NCBI GenBank assembly: GCA_019693395.1
Contig: JAAMXP010000923.1
Coordinates: forward strand, 19,531-83,530
DNA from: Ettlia oleoabundans
Lineage: Eukaryota > Chlorophyta > Chlorophyceae > Chlamydomonadales
Direction: 5' to 3'
Length of the DNA: 64,000 bases
Shown: in pieces, positions 11,626 to 23,398 of the stretch
Layout: each line of letters begins with the position of its first letter
Position numbering within the stretch: the first letter of the stretch is position 1
Notes under the pieces: model-generated
Seen by the model: only the letters and a program-made list of their open reading frames with translations
Told to the model about the DNA's origin: nothing
Databases searched by the model: none
Made by a program: the position numbers and the translations under genes

Positions 11626-13403
11626 GGTAATTCACGGGCGTGTCTGTTATCAGTGTGTGTGGCTGTGCCCGCCTGCTCAAGTAGCACTAGCCTCAGTGGC
11701 GCGGGACGGTGGCTCTGACCAAACTCAGACGACCAATTGCTGAATAGTTCGATGGGCGAGGAACCGAGAAAAATTAGACTGTCTACGTTTTTTCGCCCCG
11801 CCTATCCGGATGTCCGCTTCTCTTCTGGCTTCATCTTCCGGATGCCACAAAGGGACATGGATAGCTAACGATACGCCCCCCAACCCGCACAGCAAGCCAC
11901 ACGACGCCAGCCTGCAGAGTCGCACCTCCGCTTGGCCCTTGCCAATGTTTTCGACGGAGGCACGCACTAGCCATGAGCACTCAACGACGCTATGTCCGCG
12001 TCAAGACGGCACAAGGACGCTGCAAATAGAATTCACAATCCAAGGCTTGGCACTTCCAGTGCAAGCAAGCGTCTGCTGATGATTGGACCGCGGTGACTCG
12101 TGACCCGTGACCGTGTTGTCTGCCTCTGTTACACCCACAGACTTGTTGTAGACTTGCGTTGATGGCTGATACGCCTTTCAACCACACACTGTCTGGCAGA
12201 GGCTCCTCCGGAGGCTCCTCCCGAAGGCTTGGATGTGCGTAATCATATGAAGCAAGAAGCGAGAGGGAAACACAAAACAAGTTTGGATATGGGTGCCCAT
12301 GCAGATTGGCAGCCACCTGTTGCAAATTGCACATGCTGCATGCATGTGCGCCCTGTTCACACAGTGGGCAAGCCTGGTTATCTTTCACAGCAATGCGGCA
12401 CCTACACTTGCTGCTGCACCCATCTGCGAGCGTCACCCAGAATTGCAAGCGCGACGCTGGCGGCAGTGCGTGCCATAATTAAGCTGCGATTCGCTTCTCC
12501 TCCTGCGCTTGTCTGCCGCAGAAAGCTGAGTAGCGTGCAACAATCTGCTGTGCTCCTGCTCTTGCACGTCCACCTCGCCATGCGTTGCCATCTGCACAGT
12601 GGGCCGAGGCGGTCATCCCCACTGCACAATGCACCGCTGCTGACAAGTTGGAAACCGCCTGCTGCTGTTGTTGTGTGCAAGATCACGTCCGTTCTGCAAA
12701 TGCACGTCCGTGCCAGTGGCCGCCTCTTGCTCCGTTACCTTCGGCCGGCCAGCTTACGTCCTGTGGACAGGGTGGCCGTCACATGCTCAATTAGCCATGC
12801 AATCACGAACTCATACTCTCGAGACGCGGAGCGATAAGAGCAGAGCCCAAGTACTGCTGCGGTACAACCACATGTGTGCGATATGGGGCGCAGACGCTCG
12901 AGCAGACTCCAGCAATGCCCCGTGTCTTGGTGCACAGGTGTCCAAAGGGGCTCAGCGTTGTGAAGCTACCGACTCTGGGGTTGAGACTGCCCCGCTGAGC
13001 CCCTGTTAACCCGAAAACTGCCAGCTCTGCAGCAACTCGCATTGGTTTCCAGCAGGAGTTGGTCTGCTTGAGTCCCGCTGACCCAGCGACAGCAGCTAGT
13101 CACCCCAGTGAGCAGTGAAGGAAGCCGTTTGTCGCTGCATCCAATTCTGTGGTGCGGCAGCACAGGTATGAGCCTGGGATCCACCATCGCCCCACATGAC
13201 TTCAGACCAAACAGTGGCTTTGCTCTTGCTGGCCTAGTAGCAGGCGATGGCAAAAAGCGCACGTTTTTTAGCTCACTTTGTGCGCTCTGTTCCTCCTCGA
13301 GGGCTCCAACATTGCTTTTATTTCTGATGCCTGCCACTTGTACGCAGGAGGTCTCCTGCCCTGCCATATACTTGCTAAAACACCATAGCTGACTCCACCT
13401 GCT
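11626..13403. other. 1.8-kb stretch with no supported gene
   Basis: It holds 5' sequence of the 229-aa gene and of PEN-2, which are divergent. A minus-strand ORF at 11725-11967 (80 aa, one hydrophobic stretch) and a plus-strand ORF at 12229-12837 (202 aa) were considered; neither has a domain, a biased composition like the neighbours or a convincing splice context. I see nothing else. Confidence 0.4.
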
Positions 13404-14062
13404 ATGGACAGCGGTGACCTTCTAACTTTGCCACCGGTTGCCACCTGCGATGAGGAGCTGCTGCCTGCGCTGCGTGCACGGAAGACCTGCAAGCTCTACT
13501 ACTACCTGGGATTCGCCTGCCTGCCCTGGTTCTGGGCCTGCAACGTGTGGCTCTTCTTTCCAGACTTTTGGCACAGCCGGGACCCTTTTGTCGCAAAATG
13601 TGGGTTAATGAGGGTGTGACTCTGTCTGTGTGTCCGGTCAACAAGTGATAAATCGGTGTGACCGAACCTCAGAACCTGCCGGTTTGTGCGCTGCAGTCAA
13701 ACCACTACGCTGTATGCCACGCCCTCATGTTGCTGCCTGCCATGCTGATGTGCAGACACACGACGCTCGGCGCTTGGATTTGCACTGTACACCTGCATCC
13801 TGCTCCCGTGGACTCTGATATACATCCTTGGTGAGTCATCATGACTCTCCATGCCCCATAGCTGCTCCACATGCCCTTGGTGTTGCATGTGTTCCATCCC
13901 GCTGGGAACCGCTGTCACACCTCTGGAACTCATTAACATTCCCATGCGGCAATCTTGCTGCTGTTTGCAGCTGGCGAGCGGGTGCTGGGTAAGGAGGCAT
14001 ATGACGCCTTGGACATCAACTCGTTAGATTTGACTGGCAGCGGCTTGGGATCAGGAGGCTGA
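13404..14062 (+). CDS. PEN2: Gamma-secretase subunit PEN-2
   Basis: Three exons, 13404-13599, 13756-13830 and 13971-14062, join in phase to a 120-aa protein. PEN-2 is a small hairpin membrane protein of the presenilin/gamma-secretase complex (presenilin, nicastrin, APH-1, PEN-2); it is needed for presenilin endoproteolysis and activity. The family pattern is clear: KLYYYLGFACLPWFWACNVW in the first membrane region (about residues 29-48), F-x-D-F-W after it, then YTRRSALGFALYTCILLPW, which matches the conserved Y-[VT]-x-R-S-A-[VL]-G-F block and second membrane segment. The C-terminal tail ends SGLGSGG. The length is close to that of the animal protein (101 aa). The start ATG opens exon 1 directly. 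In plants and algae the complex's substrates are poorly defined. Confidence 0.9.
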
Positions 14063-14650
14063 TGATCTCGCCATGGTTCATACAGTTCCCACCACATACA
14101 GCAGCCCATTGAAGCTATCGGAGAGGGGGCCAGGGGCCAGACAACCGTGCGTTGATTGGGCTGTATGTTGTGGTGCACCATCTCATGTGATGGACAATGC
14201 CATACATGTACAATTTGCGGCGTGCCAGAGTGGTGTAGCATTTGGAATCAAAATTCTGATACCATACTAGGAATCGCTGACTGGCGGCCCAGAGGCGACT
14301 GAAGCCAATGAGCATTGTACAACAATGTTTCCATGAAGATGGGAACTGCTGACTGGCGCAGGGGGAAAGGGGTGGTTGCATGTTTGCATCCTGCCCACTA
14401 ATCTCCAGCTGGAAGCACCATGCTGGCGCCTTGAAATGCTTAGAGGACTGCCTTTTCTTTGCACACCCCTGGAATACGGAGGCCACGTCAGGTGGTCGTG
14501 GACAAACTGGGCAGGGACCAGAGGGACGTCCATGGCGGCGGCTGCTGCGCCCAATCGGCGCCAGCTTGGTTCCCAGAACGCGGCATCGCTAGTCGGGTGA
14601 AGGTACATTTTGCGGGCCGAAGTAGTGTAGTATTTCAGCAATTTTTGAAT
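14063..14650. other. Intergenic region before MATE gene
   Basis: About 590 bp between PEN-2 and the MATE transporter, both plus strand. Overlapping short ORFs occur on both strands, none with a recognisable domain. Confidence 0.4.
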
Positions 14651-17486
14651 ATGACCAGCGCAGAGGTCGGGCTAGACTTGCAGCAGACTCAGCTCAAGCG
14701 CCTGAGCTCTGTCCGAGCTATCGCGGGCGTAAGCATACCAGCCGTTGTCTTGAACGGTGCGCGCTATAACAACCAATGCGCCAGTTGCAGGCCCAAGTGC
14801 TCCACCCGCCCCGCCATATGTTCACAAGGAGCAAAGCGCTGCCGGAGTGCTTCGCTTTACCCAGTTATCAGGAAGCCTTGATCCATCCGTTCCTTTTGCT
14901 TGCCTCATGAACATGTTCTGTCTTTTTGCTGCAGCTGCACCACCTATCACGATTGCTGTGCAGACAGCACTCTTGGGCTCCAAAGGGTCGACTGCTGGTC
15001 TGGCGGCGTTTGCTGCAGTGGGCACATGTGTAGGCTTTGTGTGCAAAGTTTTCAACTTCCTGGTGGGTGATTACCATGCAAAATTTGTCGTGCGCATGCC
15101 TGTGGGGTAAACTGGCAAGAATGCCCCCATGTAGCCATGCGTCGTGCACGTGTTTGGCATGGCATATGTCCCACGTTGACCACCAGCCCCTCCGCCCCCA
15201 CAGGTGGATGGCGTGAGCAGCAAGGTGGGGCGTTGTGTGGGGCAGCGAGCCTGGCCACAGCTGGGTACCCACGTTCAGTTGAGCATCCGCTGGAGCCTCC
15301 TGCTGGGTGTGGCGGCGGTGCCGCTATTGCTGGCAGCCCGGGAGCCCCTCTGCTCCTTGCTGCTGGCACTGTCTGAGGAGGTGCAGCAGCAAGCGGCAGG
15401 CTACTGGCTGCTGCGCTCCCTGTTAGTACCCATACAAATGGTTGCCATGGCGGCTGCCGGGGTCCTGCAGGTGAGACGCGGGTGCCAGCCCTGCTGCCAG
15501 CCTGCCGGCCGGCCATTCTGTCTTGGGCAGTCATAAGCCGTCGTGGCAGAATCTGTTTCGATTCGCAGCAGGGCATCAGGCTGCCAGCTCATATGCTTGT
15601 TCTGCCCAAGTATTTGTCAGGGTGATTAAGATATTTCTGCATTCTCTCGACTTCAGGGCTTTGGGCGTGTGCGAGTAAATGCAGCCCTCACCAGCGCCGC
15701 TGCGATGCTTGAGATGGGCGGCAGTGCAGCTGTGCTGCTATGGGTGCGGCACCAGCAGCAGACACCTGTGGCGCGGCCCCTCGGCGGCAGCAGCAGCAGT
15801 GTTGGGCTGTTGGCCATGGGGTGTGTGACCTGCGCATGCCAGGTGCTCCTGGCCATCTCATCACTTGTATGCATTGTGGCGCTGCCGCCAGCAGAGGCAC
15901 GAGGCCGAGTAAATTTACTAAAGCAAGTATTTGGTTTTGAGAAAGATGGGGAGGGCAGCATTGACGACCCAAGGCAGCCTCTGCTAGAGGGTCAGGCAGA
16001 GAAGTGCAGGCAGCTGGATTTTTGCACACAGGTGGCAGCACCAGCGGCACCTGAAGGCAGTGAATGTGCTGCAGGTAGCCGCAGCAATGGAGTAGCAAGA
16101 GCAGCAGAGCCGCTCCATAATGCACCACAGCCACAGAAGCGGCAGCAAACACAAGAGCTGGGCCCAAGGGCTGGTCAGATAAGGCTGGCCAGGGAAGAAG
16201 GAGGTGCTGGACTGTTTGATGCCGCGACACTGGAGTTCCTTAGGCAAGCTTGCTCTGCACCCATCAAGTGCCGCAAGCCGTACTCTGCTGGTAGAAGCGG
16301 AGGTGTGCCTGTGCCTCCCTGTGCATGCTATTGATGTCAGGCCAATTGCTCACTGGCTCTCAAGCCCACCATGTGCAGGGACGGGCGGGACATGTTCCTG
16401 CGCTCCATGCTCCTGCAGCTCACTTTCTTCCTGGCACTAGCAGCTGCTGCGCGCCTTGGAACCACCACGCTGGCGGGTGAGCACCGGACAGGCGTCGGAG
16501 CCGCAGCTCATGCACCATCTTGCTGCTGCTGCAAGCTGCTGCTATGACATCCTCTCTATCGCCTTTGTCAGAGTTCCTATCCTGCCCATCTGCCCCATTC
16601 ATGCCCAGCATGCACAACCTGGGGCACCCTGCTGTGCAGCTCACAGCATCATCGGCCAGCTCTGGGTGGTGGTCAGCTATGCTGTGGATGGCTTTGCCGC
16701 GGCGGGCATAGTGCTGGGCAGCCGCCTATTTGGCTACGCGAGGGACCCGCAGCTGCGCCAGGACGCCAAGAGGTGAGAATGCTGTATTGACTGAGCAAGC
16801 GTTGCTCAGCCTCAGGTTCAAAAAACACACATGCATGGGGGAATTGGCTCCGTGCCGTGGGCATATCCCTGCTGCAAGCCTTACTATGAACCCGCCTCGT
16901 GATTGAAATGCAAAACACTGCATTGGGACTCGCACTACCACCCATACCTTCCAGCACCTTGCCCGCCTGCTTGCCTGTTTGCAGCAACATGGCGCGACTG
17001 ACCACCCGCATCCTGCTTGCGGGCGGGGTGTCTGGCGCAGCGGCAGGGCTGGTCTTCCAGCTGGCGGCCGGTCAGACAATAGCCGCATTCACTTCCGACC
17101 CAAAAGTAGTTGAGGCTCTTCACAGCGGCGGCGCCTGGGCTGTGCTGGCCGCGGCGCAACCCCTGAACGGGCTGCTTTTCGTGTTTGACGGCCTGTTGCT
17201 TGCCACCCAGCACTTCCGGTTTATCAGAAACTACATGGCTCTGGGCTTTGCCGCCATATTTTGCCCGCTGCTGGTGGTGCTGATGTGGCGCACACCGGGT
17301 CTTGCCGCCATCTGGCTCGCCAAGACCGCCTTGAACGTGTGGCGCCTGGCGGGGGCTGCCTACCTCATCTTCTGGAAGTTTCTGCCGCACTTTGGTGAGG
17401 AAGAGGAGGCGGCACAGGCCGCAACCGGTGGCATGGCTCAGCATGAAACTGAGCAGGTTGAAGCTGGCAACGCACCCGAACCGTGA
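14651..17486 (+). CDS. MATE family efflux transporter (DinF-like)
   Basis: Seven exons join in phase to 606 aa: 14651-14756, 14935-15062, 15204-15470, 15657-16243, 16379-16476, 16640-16772 and 16985-17486. MATE proteins export organic cations, citrate or secondary metabolites in exchange for H+ or Na+. The pattern is DinF/EDS5-like: ITIAVQTALLGSKGS, GLAAFAAVG and VFNFLVDGVSSKVG in the N-terminal bundle, then LWVVVSYAVDGFAAAGIVLG, ARDPQLRQDAKR and LFVFDGLLLATQ in the C-terminal bundle. Between the two bundles lies an unusually long polar loop (about residues 255-350, from QPLLEGQAEK) that is probably cytosolic. Intron 4 (16244-16378) needs a GC donor (AG|GCAAGC) to keep frame and to join FLR to DGRDMFLRSMLLQ. 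The C-terminus is acidic. Substrate and membrane (plasma, tonoplast or plastid) are unknown. Confidence 0.85.
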
Positions 17487-17743
17487 CAGCCGGCCACCCA
17501 GGGTATTTCTTGTTCCACCCTGTTTTTCGCCCCCGAGGCGTGTACCATCTGTTGCCTGCCTGCAAGAACAACTGCATTGCAATGGTGCATCAACCAAACT
17601 ATCCTATTCTTTTCTGGTTCAATTGTTCAACCGATAACTTGCTTGATATACTGTTTAACATTTGGTTGGAGCAGGATAGAAAGGGTAATTATGCATGCCC
17701 TGGCCATATCAGCGGTGTGCTCAACACCCGTCACACGCACACT

Positions 17744-20506
17744 TTAATCTTCGCTGCCCCTGTTGGGGTCACGCAGCTTCTGCAGCAAGAAAAACTTGTT
17801 GAGAAGCATCTTGGTGGGCTTAACGTTGTGAAAGAAGTCTTGCGTGTCGATGTACTGGAGATCGCTGCAAGGACAGGACGACAACGCACGCAGCAGGCAC
17901 AGCGGGCATGTCAGCACGTCGGCATGGCCCAGTTCACAGGGGCCTATCCTTGATACAATCACGGGAGGCACGCGCTGTGAGTGACTCAACTGCCATGAAC
18001 CGTAGTGAAAATCGTCCTTGTCAAACCATGCCTGTCAGCATCGTTTGTGGGCACTAGGTGCCACTGTTCATGCCCCCTTCAAGCCAAACACGCCACAGCC
18101 GCCTGCATAGCCATGACTCCTAGACCCCACCTGAAACAGCGCACACCCTCGTTCCAGAGGTAGTCCTCAGCCGCAGGCACTGCCTCGGGTTTCACGTGTG
18201 CAAACACCTCTGCAACCAGCTGCCGCACATCGTCTGGAAGCCAGTGCTGGCGCTGCTGCTGCTCCTCTGCAGCCACCGCCTGACCACCCTGCTCCCCAGC
18301 AGCCTCCCTCGCCTCCTGTTCAGGCTTCCGCTGCTCCTCCGCCTGCTTCCCGTCCTCATCCTGCCCCTGGCGTTGCTGCTGGGGCTGCTGCTGCTCCTCT
18401 TGCACCTGCCGCACTTGTTGGTGCTGCTGCACCTGCTGCGCCTGCTGTTGCACCTGCTGCACGTGTTGGTGCTGCTGCACCTGCTGCTGCATCTGCTGCA
18501 CGTGTTGGAGCTGATGTGCCTGCTGCGCTTCCCTTTGAGCCTGTTGGCTCACCCCGGCGTGGAAAGGTGCATGCTGTGCCATATGGGGCCCTGAGGCCGA
18601 CGGCACAGGGTCAGCCTCCTTGCCGTGGTCGCACTTGGCGCGCTTGGGTGGTCCAACAATGGCACCAGGCTGCTGCTGGTTGTTGCTTGCAGGCAGGCTG
18701 GATGGGGTAGAGGTGGATTGGTGCACAGGTATTGCAGCGGGTTGTCCATATGACGCCTCGACACTCGTACACAGCTGCCCTTCCGCGGGCAAGTTGCCTC
18801 CTGCCCGCTGTGCAGGGGCAGCTGCAGCTGCTGCGGGTTTTGCAGGGAAGCGTGATGGCGACTCCTGCTTCCTTACTTGTGAGGGCGTCATGGCCGCGCT
18901 GCCACACAGACTAGTGCTGCCGTTCACCAGCCGAGGGGAGGCAGGTGCCAGCGCAGTGCCCAGCCCTGCCACAGCCACGGCCTCATCCATGCGCTGCCGC
19001 TTGGCAACCTGCGGCTGCTGCTGCTGTGGAGGCTGCCGCTCCTGCTGCTGTGGAGGCTGCCGCTCGGCAGCCTGCGGCTGCTGCTGCTGTGGAGGCTGCC
19101 GCGCAGGTGGAGCCCTCACATCCTCTTCCCACGCTGCCTTAGCAGTTGTCGCCGCAGCAGCTGCGGATCCATTAGCTGCGGCTGCTGCTGGGGCCCCGTT
19201 GCTCTGGCTGGTGGTGCCCTCCCTGCTTTGCGGCCTGGTGCGAGGCTCGCCTCCTGCTGCACCCCCTGCTGCCCCGGTCTCTGGCTGCAAGAGGGGTGGC
19301 AGCAGTTGAGCAGCCAGGCGCATCTGCAGGAGGCGCCGCCGCCTCTGCATGTCCTTGCTGTCGGCCTCCCCCTCGCACCGGTTGGCATGTACTGGGCAGT
19401 ACACAACAAATTTGTCGCAGTCAAAGCGCGTGCCCTTCTGCACATACACATACAGCAAGGGCACGAGGGGACTGAGTTGGCCTGCATCCCGATACTGCTT
19501 CGGCAAGCTACCATCGCAACCTGCCTCCACCTGCCTGGTGGCCTGCGCACTCACCCACCTGAGTCATGGCACAGGGAAGGTGGTAGGTCTGCAGAAGGAT
19601 GGAGTTGAGGCATGCCGCAAGTGAGTGAAAAACGGGACAAAGAACGACTTGTCAAGCAGGCCTGCCAGCAGGCGGCCTGGCCGAGGAGGGGCTCCATACC
19701 TGTGGGCACGAGGCCACCTCACACCCCATCGCTGCACACTTCTTGTTGCACTGCCTGCACTTCATCTTCCTTGCCCGCCGCACTTCTTCTGGCACCATCA
19801 ACAAGTCGTGCTGCGCATCGGGCTGCAGATAAGGGACACAAAACTGGCAGGGTAGGTGCGAGGTGAGCGCCGGTTGGTACAGCACTCCACCCTGCCGGTG
19901 CTTGTGGTGAGCATCATCCTGACGGAACACAGGATGCAGGGCACCATGGCGATATTAACTCCACGATCTTGCACACACTGATACTCTCAAGAGTGCACCT
20001 TACTCTCAAGAGTGCAAGAGAGGCAACACAGCTTGTGTAAGGTTGCGGGGCACTCATGCACTCGCCTCAAAGCCCTCCGTGGAATATGTGCGCGGCGCAA
20101 ACCTTGCGCACAGCTCGTGCACTAGCACTGCCTGCACCCCCTTTTGCTTCCCAATGGGGGGAAGCAGGAACATGCGCATCCCTCCCAGCGACGCCTCTGC
20201 CTCCTTTCCATGCCAGCACAGCGCACACTGCTCCCCCTGTGCGGCAGCCCTAGCATCGGCCCCCTGCGCAGGCAGTGCGCCAGCGCCGCCACTGCGCTGG
20301 GCTGTGTTCGCCGTGGCGATGTCTGCGCCGTCTTCCAGCTTGATAGTGGCGCCGTTGAGCATCAGCAGCTGCAGGTCCCTGCTTATCTTGTAGCTTGCGC
20401 TGTTGGTGGCCAACTGTGTGGCTGATAGCTGCAATTCCAGGGAATGCAACACCCTTCGAAAAGCAACGCCACAGGCAGAAAAGCAAGGCTGTTCATGCAC
20501 AAACAT
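17744..20506 (-). CDS. Extended-PHD (ePHD) zinc-finger protein with Gln-rich tail
   Basis: Five exons join in phase: 20066-20506, 19700-19822, 19559-19588, 18131-19437 and 17744-17864 (673 aa; an inner ATG at 20362 is equally possible). The first four build an extended PHD module, seen in order as CALC (about 94-97), VHELC (129-133), CRQC (169-172), GCEVASC, TYHLPC and YCPVH. That is the zinc-ligand layout of PHF6, PHF11, JADE and plant BRCA1-type ePHD domains, which bind nucleic acid or chromatin. The long exon 18131-19437 follows with poly-Gln/Ala, a basic KRQRMDEA patch and a Gln-His-Val-rich segment of (CAG)n-type codons. The last exon adds FHNVKPTKMLLNKFFLLQKL, a likely helix. Intron 1 uses a GC donor (GAG|GCGAGT). 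A nuclear chromatin role is inferred from the domain. Confidence 0.78.
18395..18540 (-). repeat. Triplet-rich (CTG/CAG) low-complexity tract coding Gln/His/Val
   Basis: Imperfect CTG-type triplets on the plus strand encode a Gln-rich coil in the ePHD protein, with recurring units such as VQQHQHVQQVQQQ. Antisense frames become long Leu-rich ORFs only because of this tract. Confidence 0.8.
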
Positions 20507-21246
20507 GCGTGCGTGTTACTTCTTGCCCCTCGAATTCGAAGGGTCTGCATTAAGCATCCTCGTGCATTCCCTGACGGCCAGTCTCCCACAGAGCCTCAGG
20601 CTGCAACAAACCGCCGACCATGCGATGCCGACTGCGTGGCTGCGCGCCCAGCGAGCACGTGTCCCAACATGACGGCTTGCGGCATGAATGCTGTTCGCCG
20701 CCAGCGTGAGTTTCAGGGCAGTGCAGGGCCTACCTGCGCGTGAGAATGCTGGTTCCAGCAGCGCAGTGAAGTGCCGAAGCCGCAAATCGTTCTTGATCAC
20801 GCCCGCAATACACAAGAGGAAGCAACACGAGAAAGGCCGCCCAGCTTCTGGAACAGGCTGCAAGGTGTGCTTGTCAGGAACGTTGTTTTAGCAGAGGTGT
20901 GCGCGGCAGGTTGTTATGCAGTAAAAGCTGGAATTGAGCACCTCTGGTACAGCACCATGTGTCGCGCAGCAGGAAACCTCCTCAGCTACCACCTCCAGCA
21001 CAGCAGGTGTCGAAGGTCGGGTCGAAGATGGCTGGGGGCAATGCCATGTTTGATGCTAACAATGCACGCGTGTGCAGCGCTTAAAAAGCGCGTGATGGGT
21101 ACTGCCGCCAGCGTGCAGCACTGCAGAACCAGGGTTTTGCATGGGCGATGTGGAGGATTGGGCAGTCCTGCCCTGATACTCTAGGATGCTGTCGGATGAG
21201 AACGCTCAATAAGAACTGCAACGCCTACAAGTATGTCACACTTATG
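20507..21246. other. Intergenic region between two minus-strand genes
   Basis: About 740 bp between the start of the ePHD gene and the end of the CID7-like gene. A minus-strand frame at 20516-20863 is open but has no recognisable domain; it may be 5' leader or an extra upstream exon of the ePHD gene. TGTAA on the minus strand (TTACA at 21246-21250) overlaps the CID7-like stop. Confidence 0.35.
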
Positions 21247-23163
21247 TTACAGCCTCACTTCTAGCAACCCAGCATACGGCTCAGAAAACTGCAGCCCGTG
21301 ATCCTGAAGCCAGCGCCGCACCGCTGCCGGCAGGCGGGCGGGCACCTTACCGTGCGTGCCGCGCCCCACCACCAACCGAAGCTGTTTGGACTTGGCGCCG
21401 GTCTGCAAGCTGGGCACCAGGCTCTCCAGCTGCTGCAGAGCTTCAGAGACATGCAAGCCATGCAGATCCAGGGTAGGCACTCCGTCGCCCCTGCTGACAA
21501 CCGCGCCGCTGACGGGGTTGCGCCGCGCAAACAGCTCGCTGGCAGCCGCTTGGTGGGATGCATGCATTTGCTCTCCGTGCCAGCGACCCTGTGCCCCAAG
21601 CTCCCGGGCCAGCCGCCGGTCGCCTGCCAGGTAGGCTTGTGTTGCCTGCGGCAAAAGGAGGAGGGCAGAAAAAACAATAAACAGCGGCATTTGGTGCAAG
21701 CCATCCGGTTGGGGAAGCGGTCGCCACAACAGTCGCCCCAGACCTGGAAGGCAGACCCTCATGTTATTGCAAAGTTCGAGCGTTCAAAACCATAAACAGA
21801 TAGCCAGATCAGCGAAAGTGAGGCTGCTTGCCTGCTGGAAGTAAGCGTTGCGTAGTCGAGCGTGGTCACGTGCGTCTGCTCGCAATTGCGCATACTCCGC
21901 AGCCAGTGCAGCCCCCGTGGCAAACTGCTGCACACCCTCTGCCTGCTCCCAGATGGGTGCTGGTACAACTGAGGCGGGTGCACCACTAGCACTACGCTGG
22001 GTGCCATGGCTGGTGGCCTTGCGTGCCGGCAGCTGGCTTGGCAGATTGGCTGCCGCCCTGGCTTTGCTAGCATATGCCACGGCTTGGCCGCCGACTGCAC
22101 TGCCACCACCATCGTGGCCGCTGCTGCTCCTGCTCTGGGTGTTGGCAGCGCTGCCGCCCAGTGACGGAAAGTCTTCTTCTGTGAATGCTGGAGCAGCCTG
22201 AAACAGTTGGGAGCAGACGACGCCTCATCGGCAAGGATGAAAAGGCGGGGACGGGAAAACACACATGGCACAGTGCTGTTTGTCAAGGCAGACAGCCAAC
22301 ACTCCATTGATGCAGCCAAGGCCCGGTCGTGACAACAGCGCAGGTTGGGCATCAAGCTCACTCACATGCCCGCTCGCCTCTTGAGCACTAGGGGTGCCCT
22401 CAGGCTCCCATGCACCAGCAACGCCAGTAGCACCGAGCGTGCCCGCTGCCTGCTGCCCCTGTACCTCCGACTCCAAGCTGCACAGCATCTGGATAGTGGC
22501 TGCCAAGCTGCAGCCCTGCTCCACGAACAGCTGATGCAAAGCCTGGTCGGAAAAGAGAGGGAACTGCTCCGCGAGCACAGCGAGGAAAGCTCCCTGCGCG
22601 GTAAGGCCACCTGCCACAAACTCGCTGGCGCCTGCAGCGTCATCTGCAGCCAGAGCAGCCGCAGTGCCGGCTACAGGGCCGATGCTACTGTCACCATGAT
22701 GGTGAGGGTGCACGTGCTCGTAGCCGCCATCACCCGCCAGGTTGCTGCTGTTCGAACCATCGTGCTGCCAACTGCTACCACTACCATCCCAGCGATCCGC
22801 GTCAGATGAACCGCCGGGCTCTTCCTTCCAGCCATCCTGTCTGCTGCTGCTGCCGCCGTTGTGGAGCCTCATCGACGCAATGGCGGTAGTCACTGGTGTG
22901 GCAGAGGCGGGAGCTGCAGGTCGAAACTCTGCTGCTGACACATTCAGCCTGCTGCTGGGTTTGTTGCCTGGGCTGCTGCCCCGTTGCAGCTGCTGTGAGG
23001 ACGGCTGCAGGAGACGGCTGGACAGCAATTGCCGGCTGTCTCCAAATACCTCACCCTGATCTACACCTGCTGCCTGTTCAGCAAAGCTATAACCTCGGGC
23101 ATCAGCGGTAGTCAGCGGTCTGCAAGGCACGCCGCTCATCTTCACACGGCATAACGACAGCAA
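21247..23163 (-). CDS. CID7: CID7-like protein: PAM2 + CUE + DUF1771 + Smr
   Basis: Three exons, 22366-23163, 21832-22197 and 21247-21645, join in phase to 520 aa. Domain order: a PAM2 motif SSRLNVSAAEFRP (about residues 70-82), which binds the MLLE domain of poly(A)-binding protein; a CUE domain (about 190-232, FLAVLAEQFPLFSDQALHQL); an acidic motif FTEEDFPSLG (about 271); DUF1771 (about 368-430, EYAQLRADARDHARLRNAYF continuing across the next splice); and a C-terminal Smr domain (about 448-520) with DLHGLHV and GRGTHG, the putative nucleic-acid binding/nuclease motifs. This is the architecture of Arabidopsis CID5-7, linked to mRNA poly(A) and translation. Intron 2 uses a GC donor (CAG|GCAAGC). 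An inner Met (residue 9) may be the true start. The assignment is firm; the biochemical role is by family. Confidence 0.88.
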
Positions 23164-23398
23164 CAGCAGGGCAACCTACCAAACCCATTCAAGGCCGATA
23201 CTGCTGAACACAGCAATGCACACACGTTGTTTATATAAAAACCACCCCACCTTTGGGTGAACTTACCTGGAAGGATTTAGCAAAGCATCCTGAGCGCTAG
23301 GCTGCTCCAAACAGCTTGGAGCTCTGCTGGTCAAGCCGGTGCCACCGCCACCACTGCCTCTGCTGCTTAAAGTCTGAGCCATCGCGACTGCTGCCCTG

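Noticed and set aside
11725..11967. 80-aa minus-strand ORF with one hydrophobic stretch
   Set aside because: No family, and it overlaps the likely promoter of the 229-aa gene; too little to call a gene.
12229..12837. 202-aa plus-strand ORF in the gap before PEN-2
   Set aside because: Random-looking composition, no domain, no splice context, and opposite-strand ORFs of similar quality.
18196..19309. Long plus-strand Leu/Ala/Cys-rich ORFs (for example 18198-18710 and 18620-19309)
   Set aside because: They are the antisense of the Gln-rich ePHD exon; CAG/CTG triplets remove stops on the opposite strand.
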